In this document: positions 15,622-21,928 of the stretch, one piece after another | Layout of the letters: every line of letters begins with the position of its first letter | Numbering within the stretch: the stretch's first letter is position 1 | DNA from: Terriglobia bacterium | GTDB lineage: Bacteria; Acidobacteriota; Terriglobia; Terriglobales; SCQP01 | DNA length: 34,498 nucleotides | Assembly (NCBI GenBank): GCA_021323595.1 | Contig: JAJPKR010000009.1 | Span: 1 to 34,498 of the forward strand | Direction of reading: 5' to 3' | Position numbers and translations under genes: made by a program | The notes under the pieces: model-generated | The model's input: the letters and a program-made list of their open reading frames with translations, nothing else | Told to the model about the DNA's origin: nothing | The model's database searches: none

Positions 15622-15938
15622 GGGGACGCCGCGCGCGGTGAGCTGGGAATCTCACGGGGCTTCCGGCCGCCGGTTGACGATCGACCGCCGGCGTTTGGGA
15701 GGCAGGCGCCGAGACCCGGTGTTCGGAACGGCGCGGCGGCGCGGCGCACCGCCCCACAGCGCACGGCTCGAAGCTCGTGAGCCACGGCTCAGGCGGCGCG
15801 AGCCACGGATCTGGGTTCGCCAGCCACGGCCGACGTTTCGGGCTCTCGGTCCCATACGCGTAGGCGCGACGCTCAAGGCCCTCGGTGGGTCGTGCGTTGG
15901 CGCGGTTACGGCCGGCGGGCGGCGGGACGGGGGCGGCG
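15622..15938. other. Intergenic region with phased repeats
   Basis: No supported gene. The stretch lies between the PAS-LuxR gene and the radical SAM gene (both -). The main structure is the series of AGCCACGG words listed next; short frames here code only Arg-rich sequence with a seven-residue period caused by the repeat. Confidence 0.45.
15759..15842. repeat. Direct repeats AGCCACGG at 21-bp spacing
   Basis: AGCCACGG starts at 15780, 15801 and 15822, exactly 21 bases apart, and the CACGG half recurs one period earlier at 15762. The bases between differ, so only the core word is kept. Two helical turns per unit would place all cores on one face of the DNA. Confidence 0.6.
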
Positions 15939-16640
15939 CTAGATCAGGCCGCGGCGGGCGGCCTGGACCACGGCTTCGAGCCGGGAGCGCGTGTGCAGCT
16001 TTTGATTGACGTGATGGAGATGGTTGCGCAGCGTATGGCCGGTGATCTGCAATTCCGCCGCGATGGACTGCGGTGATTTCCCGTCGGCCAGGCAGCGCAA
16101 CACCTTACATTCTTGAGCGGTCAATTGCAGGACCGGGCCCGGCGCCGGGGAGGGATCGGGCAAAGAGACAATTTGATGCGCCAACTTCACGAAGCGCTGA
16201 GCCAGCTCGTCGCGAACTTTGCGCTCCCCGATGTCGCGGGCCAGGTGAAGGATCAGGCGGCGGCCGGTGCGCCGCTCGCGGGCGCTGAAAATCGAGACGT
16301 GCACCCAGGCGCGCTTGCCGGAGCGGAGCACGACCTCCATTTCATAATCGGGAACTTTACGGCAGCGGACGCTGCACTCGATCACCTGGCAGTTGGCGAG
16401 GCAGACAGGGGTGCCGAAGGAGTCGCGGCCCTTGAAGATCGGCGCGCACGGCTTGCCGACGACCTCGGCGGCGCGGTAGCCGAATAGCTCTTCGGCGGCG
16501 CGGTTCCAGCAGCGGATCATGCCGCGGTCGTCCACGACATAGGCGGCACCGGCCGCGTTCTCGAGCAATTCGTTCAGATCGAGCTCCGGACCGCGCAGGT
16601 ACCCATGGTTTTCAGCCCGTACCGCCTCGGGATGGCGCAT
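15939..16640 (-). CDS. PAS-LuxR transcriptional regulator
   Basis: A cytoplasmic protein of about 233 residues: a PAS domain (about 25-140; AAYVVDDRGMIRCWNRAAEE) and a C-terminal LuxR-type helix-turn-helix (LTAQECKVLRCLADGKSPQS onward to about 230). Within the PAS domain a Cys cluster (PVCLANCQVIECSVRC, four Cys in 14 residues) could bind metal or sense redox state; this is an inference. There is no phosphorylation receiver domain, so the signal is probably sensed directly. The ATG at 16640 is used; a TTG at 16658 would add six residues, and neither has a clear ribosome binding site. The gene upstream on the same strand is a small unknown protein 69 bases away. Confidence 0.85.
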   Translation of the reverse strand: MRHPEAVRAENHGYLRGPELDLNELLENAAGAAYVVDDRGMIRCWNRAAEELFGYRAAEVVGKPCAPIFKGRDSFGTPVCLANCQVIECSVRCRKVPDYEMEVVLRSGKRAWVHVSIFSARERRTGRRLILHLARDIGERKVRDELAQRFVKLAHQIVSLPDPSPAPGPVLQLTAQECKVLRCLADGKSPQSIAAELQITGHTLRNHLHHVNQKLHTRSRLEAVVQAARRGLI

Positions 16641-16709
16641 GCCGGATTTCACGTGCAATTTCGCTGCCGTGCGGACACGACCGGACTCCGGAGTTTTGGC
16701 CGCCAGCCG

Positions 16710-17018
16710 CTACGCCGCCCGGCGCGGCAGCACGACGCGCGGGATGCGCTCCATGGGCGCGATGTCGCGGCGGATGACTTCCTCCTGCGCGGTTTCCCCG
16801 ACGCCGGGTCCGGGTTCGTTTTGCCAGTTGGCGGGATCCTCGGGACGATTGTCGGCGGTGTGCACGAGCTCGCCGGAGATGGGCGGCGCGATGGTCATGG
16901 GCACGGTATGGCGCAGAACCATCTTGTCGTGATGAGATTCACGAGGCCAGGCGACGCGATAGGGAGCTTGCTTGACGCCGGGAACGGTGAAGGGAACTGC
17001 TGGGGGAGAGACTTTCAT
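16710..17018 (-). CDS. Unrecognised small protein
   Basis: A 102-residue protein I do not recognise. It is Pro-rich and lacks membrane segments, signal peptide and Cys; readable stretches are MKVSPPAVPFTVPGVKQAPY and ADNRPEDPANWQNEPGPG. The ATG at 17018 has an excellent ribosome binding site (GGAGG, 7 bases away), which is the main evidence that it is real. It lies just upstream of the PAS-LuxR regulator on the same strand and may share its transcript. A palindrome at 17078-17090 lies 60 bases before its start. Confidence 0.6.
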   Translation of the reverse strand: MKVSPPAVPFTVPGVKQAPYRVAWPRESHHDKMVLRHTVPMTIAPPISGELVHTADNRPEDPANWQNEPGPGVGETAQEEVIRRDIAPMERIPRVVLPRRAA

Positions 17019-17427
17019 TGGGCTGCCTCCGTTACGCGGGCGCGATCGCGATTGGAAAGACCGCGCGCGCAATATGGATCACATTGTGATTCAGCATGTG
17101 GAGTTCCGTCCGGCGCCATGGCCCTTGGGCGGCCGGCGCGGCTGCGGGCGTTCAGGCGCGGGGCGGGATGCGCAAATTGACCCAGCCACCGGGGCAAACA
17201 GCCCAGGAGTTGGCGCGGGGCTCTCGAACCGTCGGAGGCGGCGCTACCGGCCGGCGCGCGCGGCCGAGGACGGCGGATGGACAAGCCGCGCCCTCCTTCG
17301 GGCGCGAACCGAGCGACGCGGGCCCCGGCAGGCGGAGCCCGAAGCGGAAGCGATCTGCAGAGCCGCCGCGCGGCAAGGAGCCGAACTGGACCTGGCGGAC
17401 CGCCGCCGGCGGTCAGCTTTTCGAGGT
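17019..17427. other. Intergenic region upstream of the small unknown gene
   Basis: No gene is supported; both strands show only GC-driven open frames. The one notable site is the 13-base palindrome near its left end. Confidence 0.45.
17078..17090. promoter_or_regulatory. Operator-like palindrome
   Basis: ATCACATTGTGAT is perfectly symmetric around the central T and unusually AT-rich for this window. The half-sites TCACA and TGTGA are those of CRP/FNR-type sites but in the opposite order and spacing, so the binder cannot be named. It lies 60 bases upstream of the gene at 16710-17018. Confidence 0.4.
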
Positions 17428-17919
17428 TCAGCCGGGGCGCAAGGCGGGAACGCCATCGGCGGCAGTGAAGAGCGGCGCGGGGTTGGCGGCGCCGGCTTGC
17501 CGGCTCGCCCAAAGCAGCAGGCGCTCCATGCCGTCACGATCGAAGCCTTGGAGGACAAGGCGGATGATTCCATCGGGATCCACGGCGAAGATCGAGGGCA
17601 CGTGCGTCAGGCCGTAGGCGCGCCTGGCGAGGTAGGTTCCAGGCGGATCCAGCAGGATGGGAAAAGCGGCGCCGGTGCGGCGCACGAATTCGGACGCGGC
17701 GCCCGCGGTGTCCTGTGAAATGCCGAACACCGGCACGGCGGGGACGCGCTGGGCAAGCCGGGCGAGATACGGAAACGTAAACTGGCAGACCGGACAAGAG
17801 GTCTTGAAGAAGGCGAGAACGACGGCTTGGGAGCGCGCGGAGGCAAGGGAAAACGAGCCTCCGTCCAAACGGGCGAGCGTGAAGCCGGGCGCGGGCAGAC
17901 CGGCAGCCAGTGCAGCCAT
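17428..17919 (-). CDS. Thioredoxin-like (TlpA/AhpC-type) protein
   Basis: A protein of about 163 residues with a thioredoxin fold. The active site is SCPVC (Cys42, Cys45), the cis-proline is in THVPS (Pro107), and VDPDGIIR begins the last strand pair, all as in the TlpA/redoxin group. No signal peptide or membrane anchor is evident with the ATG at 17919, so it may act in the cytoplasm. An open frame continues upstream to 18036 but that part has no family resemblance and would cross the promoter region of the divergent heat-shock gene. It probably reduces disulfides or peroxides; the partner is unknown. Confidence 0.85.
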   Translation of the reverse strand: MAALAAGLPAPGFTLARLDGGSFSLASARSQAVVLAFFKTSCPVCQFTFPYLARLAQRVPAVPVFGISQDTAGAASEFVRRTGAAFPILLDPPGTYLARRAYGLTHVPSIFAVDPDGIIRLVLQGFDRDGMERLLLWASRQAGAANPAPLFTAADGVPALRPG

Positions 17920-17932
17920 ACCTTCATTTTGC

Positions 17933-17959
17933 CTTGAAGGCGGGACAACTGGGGCATAT
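17933..17959 (+). promoter_or_regulatory. Candidate sigma-32-like promoter for the sHSP gene
   Basis: CTTGAAG, 12 bases, then GGGCATAT resembles the heat-shock consensus CTTGAAA-N11-16-CCCCATnT (the -10 box keeps CAT and the final T but not the leading C run). It lies 115 bases before the TTG start at 18074 and points toward the small heat-shock gene. Confidence 0.4.
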
Positions 17960-18073
17960 TGCGCCGCGCTGCGCGCGAGCGCCCATCGCCCCGGGCCGGC
18001 GGACGCGTCCGGCGGCCGGTGCAATACAAAGGCCATCGAGTTGCTCCATTCAGATCGGCGAGGGGAGGGCTTT

Positions 18074-18949
18074 TTGACGAGTCTCGATGTTTTCGAAGCC
18101 CTGGGCTTGGAATTGATGTGCCCATTGTGCGGCCGCTGCTACCGGCTGCCGCTCGCGTCTTTGGGCATCTCGCGGCACGTGCTGCACGAGGGATGCCTGG
18201 CGGGCGACGAATTGGGCCCCACGTCCGTTTATTACGGGCACCTGATCGACGCGCGGCTGCTGGACGAACTGCGCTCGGCTTGGAGACGGCTGGAGGAGGA
18301 GGCCGCGAACGTGGGCGGGCGGATTGTGTCTCTCAGCGATGGCGGCAGCGGCGATGCAAGCCCGGAGCGCGCGCAGCAGCCGCGAGGGAGGGGCGTTGGC
18401 AGCAGGCGTGCAGCAGACAAGAGTGGGTGGCAAGCGACGGCTTGGGCCCGAGGAGGTAGAGAAATGGCATTTGGTTCGTTGCTGCGCCGCGATACCGACC
18501 CGTGGTTTCGCGAGCTGATGGATTTCCGCAAGACGTTCGACGAGCTTTTCGGACGCGCGCTCTCACGGCCGAGCGAAGGCTGGCTGACCGACGGCACCTG
18601 GGTGCCGCCTGTGGAATCGTATGTCGAGAAGGGCACGCTGCACGTTCGCATGCCGATGCCCGACATCGATCCCAAGGACGTCACCGTCGAGGTGCGCGGC
18701 AACCAGTTGCGCGTGGCCGGCGAGGCACGGCAGCAGAAGGAAGCGCCGGACCGCAACTATCTGACACGGGAATTTTCCTACCAAGGCTTTGAACGCGTGG
18801 TCACGCTGCCCGAGGGCGTGAAGACCGAGGCGCTCACGGCCAATTACACGAAGGGCATGATCGAGGTCACGGCACCGGTCGCGGAGAAGGCGATGCCGCG
18901 CAAGATCGAGATCAAGACCGGCGAAGCGAGCAAGCAAATCGCGGCGTAA
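18074..18949 (+). CDS. Cys-rich domain fused in frame to a small heat-shock protein
   Basis: One frame without a stop runs from a TTG start at 18074 (GGGGAGGG a few bases upstream) to 18949, 291 residues. The first about 85 residues contain ELMCPLCGRCYRLPL and SRHVLHEGC, a likely zinc-binding cluster, then helical LLDELRSAWRRLEEEAANV. A linker of about 40 residues, low-complexity and Arg/Gly-rich, leads into the alpha-crystallin domain. Because a second start with its own strong ribosome binding site lies inside at 18464, the locus may make both a long fusion and a short sHSP. The alternative is that the first part is a separate gene whose stop has been lost. Its promoter candidate is at 17933-17959. 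Confidence 0.5.
   Translation: MTSLDVFEALGLELMCPLCGRCYRLPLASLGISRHVLHEGCLAGDELGPTSVYYGHLIDARLLDELRSAWRRLEEEAANVGGRIVSLSDGGSGDASPERAQQPRGRGVGSRRAADKSGWQATAWARGGREMAFGSLLRRDTDPWFRELMDFRKTFDELFGRALSRPSEGWLTDGTWVPPVESYVEKGTLHVRMPMPDIDPKDVTVEVRGNQLRVAGEARQQKEAPDRNYLTREFSYQGFERVVTLPEGVKTEALTANYTKGMIEVTAPVAEKAMPRKIEIKTGEASKQIAA
18464..18949 (+). CDS. Small heat-shock protein (Hsp20 family)
   Basis: Read from the internal ATG, which has GAGGAGG about 6 bases upstream, this gives 161 residues, a normal length for an Hsp20 chaperone. After the N-terminal arm (DPWFRELMDFRKTFDELFGR), the alpha-crystallin domain spans about 50-145 (VESYVEKGTLHVRMPMPDID, VEVRGNQLRVAGE, RNYLTREFSYQGFERVVTLP). The C-terminal tail RKIEIKTGE replaces the usual I-x-I motif with IEI, which fits. 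It holds unfolding proteins in the cytoplasm without ATP. Confidence 0.92.
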   Translation: MAFGSLLRRDTDPWFRELMDFRKTFDELFGRALSRPSEGWLTDGTWVPPVESYVEKGTLHVRMPMPDIDPKDVTVEVRGNQLRVAGEARQQKEAPDRNYLTREFSYQGFERVVTLPEGVKTEALTANYTKGMIEVTAPVAEKAMPRKIEIKTGEASKQIAA

Positions 18950-18992
18950 CGCGGAAGGGAGGAAAGCTCCCACGAGCGGCTCGCGTCGTCCG

Positions 18993-19079
18993 AGAGGGCG
19001 GAGGGCGAGAGGTGGAGAGGCGAGAGGGGCCGACGAACTGCGGCGAACTTCGCTCTCCACCTGTCACCCTCCGCCCTCT
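18993..19079. repeat. Long imperfect inverted repeat after the sHSP gene
   Basis: Arms at 18993-19019 and 19053-19079 pair over 27 positions with two mismatches, with a 33-base loop. The arms are purine-rich on one side (AGAGGGCGGAGGG and so on). It may terminate transcription or protect the mRNA end; no T-tract follows. Confidence 0.6.
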
Positions 19080-19202
19080 TGCTGATCGAGGCCGGACGGC
19101 TCGCAAGCGGCCGGGACGCTAAGGCATCCCATTGATTGCCGGCGCGGCATCGAAACTGCAGCAGCGGCGCGGGAAGCCAACCAAAAATCCTAGGGATGAA
19201 AC

Positions 19203-20279
19203 ATGCCCCCCGATACACTCCAGCATCTTCTTATCGTCAGCGCCCACTTTTCGAAGGTGCCGCTCGCATTGCGCGAACGCCTGGCCTTGGGAGATCAAGA
19301 TCCGCATCCCGCCGCGCTGCTGGCCCGGATGCCGGGGATCGAAGAAGCGATGTGGCTGGAAGCCTTCGACCGCGTGGCCGCGGTGCTGCTGGCCGAAGAC
19401 GAGCTGCAGGCGCGGCGCAGCCTGGCGCGGCTCTGGGATCCGCGCGCGTTGGCGGCGGGGCCGGCAACGCTGGGGGCGAGCTGCGAGCGTTGCGCGATTT
19501 ACCGGGGCGAGGCGGCGCGGCATCACTTGCTAGGGAGCCTGGCGTGGCTGGATGCGGCTTTTCCCGGCTCGCTGTATTTGCGACGGGAGTTTCGCGAAGC
19601 CTGGCGCATGAGCTGGCAGAGCGGGGGCATGAAGGCGAAGCTGGACTTGCTCTGCCGGGAAGTGGGCAGCCTGGCGGAGACATTGGTCCCCGATCCCGCG
19701 GCAGGGTACTGGCCGGCGGCGGCCGAGAGCCGGATAGCGCCGGCGGAAGCGGCGCCGGCCGCGCTGGCGGTCGCGCGGGCGCATTTGGCGCCGCTGCCGG
19801 GCCGCAGAGCGCTGGTGCTGGGGACCGGCAGTTTGGCGGCGCGCTTGGCGCGGGCGCTGCACGCCGCCGGCGCGCGCGTGGCGATTCCGGGGGTGCACAG
19901 CGTCGCGGCTCGCGATCTGGCGCAATCGCTCGGCGCCGAATGGGCGACGATGAGCGAACTGGCGGCGCGGCCCCGGGCTTACGATGTGGTGCTGAATGCG
20001 GCGGCGGATCGTCATCGTTGGGGATTTTCGGGGCCTTTGCAGGCGCCCTTGATGCTCGATTTCGCGTTTCCGCGGGCGCTCGCGCGGGAAGGCGCGGCGG
20101 GCACGCTTTTCTATGACGTGGACGATCTCGCCCGGCAGGCGCGCGCGCTCGCCCAGGGCGGGCATCTGGCGCCTTTGCGCCGCCCGGCGACGGCGCTGCC
20201 CGCGTCCGCGCAGCGCCCGCTGATGCCGGCGCCGGTTCGCGCGCCGGAGGCGGAATTGGCGGCCGTCTCCGCCGCCTAG
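19203..20279 (+). CDS. Glutamyl-tRNA reductase (HemA)-like protein without the catalytic Cys
   Basis: A protein of 358 residues that follows HemA from end to end: HLLIVSAHFSKVPLALRERL (N-terminal domain), HLLGSLAWLDAAFPGS, the nucleotide-binding VLGTGSLAARLARAL (about 195-210), the strand PLMLDFAFPRAL (HemA: DIAVPRD) and DVDDLARQ. In HemA the substrate is attacked by the Cys of STCNR; here the same place reads LEAFDR, with Phe55 where Cys should be. The GEPQILGQ motif is also lost (PGSLYLRREF). It is therefore probably not a working reductase and may bind tRNA, glutamate or NADPH-like ligands in another role. AGGG precedes the ATG. It is transcribed alone, convergent with the sigma-54 regulator. 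Confidence 0.8.
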   Translation: MPPDTLQHLLIVSAHFSKVPLALRERLALGDQDPHPAALLARMPGIEEAMWLEAFDRVAAVLLAEDELQARRSLARLWDPRALAAGPATLGASCERCAIYRGEAARHHLLGSLAWLDAAFPGSLYLRREFREAWRMSWQSGGMKAKLDLLCREVGSLAETLVPDPAAGYWPAAAESRIAPAEAAPAALAVARAHLAPLPGRRALVLGTGSLAARLARALHAAGARVAIPGVHSVAARDLAQSLGAEWATMSELAARPRAYDVVLNAAADRHRWGFSGPLQAPLMLDFAFPRALAREGAAGTLFYDVDDLARQARALAQGGHLAPLRRPATALPASAQRPLMPAPVRAPEAELAAVSAA

Positions 20280-20423
20280 ATCGGCGGGGGCATGCTGTGG
20301 CGGCGGCTTGCGGGCGAGACCGCGATGCGCCAGCGGCCGCCGAGGTGCGCGCCGCTGCCGGGCGAAGGCGCAGCACCGCGGCGTCTGCGGTTGCAGTAAG
20401 CGAGCGACTTCGGGGCTAGGGCT

Positions 20424-20446
20424 CCGGGCGAGTTCTTCGCGCCCGG
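20424..20446. terminator. Hairpin between two convergent genes
   Basis: CCGGGCG pairs with CGCCCGG around a 9-base loop. There is no T-tract on either strand, so intrinsic termination is uncertain, but the position between the HemA-like gene and the response regulator suits a bidirectional terminator. Confidence 0.3.
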
Positions 20447-20467
20447 CTCGGCCGAATTGCCGGCGAC

Positions 20468-21928
20468 CTAAGGGTTGGCGTCTTGCCGCTCGGAATCTTG
20501 CAGGCCGTGCTTCTTGATCGCGTAGCGGATCGTGTCGCGGCTGATATCGAGCAAGCGGGCAGCGCGGCTCTGGTTGCCCTGCGTCTGGCGGAGGGCCTCG
20601 ATCACCAAGTGCTTTTCGATCTCCTCGAGCGAGGTGCCGCCGGCGGGAATGCGAAGATCGGGCAGGAAGCGCCCGTTCGGCAGTCTGCGCCACTGCCCCG
20701 GCGTATTGGCTTGGTCTTCGCGGTCGGGAAACGCGGCAGCGGCCATGAAGAGCCGGCTCTTGGGCGCGAAGGGCAAGCAGTCGGCCTGAATCCGCGGCGT
20801 GTCTTCCAAAATCATGGCGCGCTGAATGGCATTGCGGAGCTCGCGCACGTTGCCGGGCCAGGAATAGCTCTCCATCAACGCGGCGGCTTCGGGGGTGACC
20901 CCCTCGATGTGCTTGCCGAAGCGGCGATTGAACTGCTCGATGAAGAACGCGGTGAGGATGGGGATGTCCTCTTTGTGGCTGCGCAGGGGCGGGATGAAGA
21001 CGGGGATCACCATCAGGCGGTAGTACAAATCCTGGCGGAAGCGGCCTGCCGCGACTTCATCCTCCAGGTTGCGATTGGAGGCGGCGACGACGCGCACGTC
21101 CACGCGGATGTCGCGCACGCCGCCGAGACGGCGGATGGACTGGTCTTCGAGCGTGCGCAGCAGCTTGCTTTGCAAGGCCAGCGGCAGTTCGCCGATTTCG
21201 TCGAGGAAGATGGTGCCCCCGGCGGCAATTTCGAACAAGCCCTTTTTCATCGCCTTGGCGTCGGTAAAGGCGCCTTTTTCGTGGCCGAAGAGTTCGGCTT
21301 CCAACAGGTTTTCGGGGATGGCGGAGCAGTTGACGGGCACGTAGGGGCCGTCGCGGCGCGGCGATTCCTGGTGGAGGATGCGGGCGATCAGATCCTTGCC
21401 GGTGCCGCTCTCGCCTTGCAGCAGCAATGCATTGGCGGGGCTGGCGGCGGCGCGGAGCACGAATTCGATGAGCTGCCGGGCCGCGGGCGACTTGCCGATG
21501 AACTCCGGACGCTCCATGCCGCGCTGCGCCTGGTCGCGCAAGTTGGCCACCTGCGCGCGCAATTGACTGGCTTCCAGGGCGTTGCCGATGGTGAGGCGCA
21601 GTTCATCGAGGTTGACGGGTTTGCAGAGGTAGTCGTACGCGCCGAGCCGGAGCGCGGTCTTGACGTCTTCGACCTGGGGATCGGCGGTGATCATGATCAC
21701 CGGGCCGCTGAAGTCTTCCTTGGGGAGCTGGCGCAAGAGCTCGACGCCGTTGCCGTCGGGCAACTTGATATCGAGAAGCGCCAGATCGGGTGGGTCGGAA
21801 TGGAACTTCTCCGTGGCTTCGGCGCAGGTTGCCGCCTGCGCGGGATCGTAGCCCCATTCCTCGAGCTTGCGCGCCAGCGACCAGCGCAGCAGCTTTTCGT
21901 CATCAATGATGAGAATGCGCGGTTTCAT
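20468..21928 (-). CDS. Sigma-54-dependent response regulator (NtrC family)
   Basis: A protein of 486 residues. The receiver domain (1-120) has Asp9/Asp10, phosphorylated Asp53, Thr81 and Lys103. The AAA+ domain (about 140-380) carries Walker A GESGTGKD (172-179), Walker B TIFLDEIGE (239-247) and the sigma-54 contact loop at 219-224, which reads GAFTDA instead of GAFTGA. The C-terminal Fis-type helix-turn-helix (NQSRAARLLDISRDTIRYAI) binds enhancers. It overlaps the kinase gene by 26 bases, so the two are co-transcribed. It should activate sigma-54 promoters; a candidate lies beside the divergent stress-protein gene. Confidence 0.95.
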   Translation of the reverse strand: MKPRILIIDDEKLLRWSLARKLEEWGYDPAQAATCAEATEKFHSDPPDLALLDIKLPDGNGVELLRQLPKEDFSGPVIMITADPQVEDVKTALRLGAYDYLCKPVNLDELRLTIGNALEASQLRAQVANLRDQAQRGMERPEFIGKSPAARQLIEFVLRAAASPANALLLQGESGTGKDLIARILHQESPRRDGPYVPVNCSAIPENLLEAELFGHEKGAFTDAKAMKKGLFEIAAGGTIFLDEIGELPLALQSKLLRTLEDQSIRRLGGVRDIRVDVRVVAASNRNLEDEVAAGRFRQDLYYRLMVIPVFIPPLRSHKEDIPILTAFFIEQFNRRFGKHIEGVTPEAAALMESYSWPGNVRELRNAIQRAMILEDTPRIQADCLPFAPKSRLFMAAAAFPDREDQANTPGQWRRLPNGRFLPDLRIPAGGTSLEEIEKHLVIEALRQTQGNQSRAARLLDISRDTIRYAIKKHGLQDSERQDANP

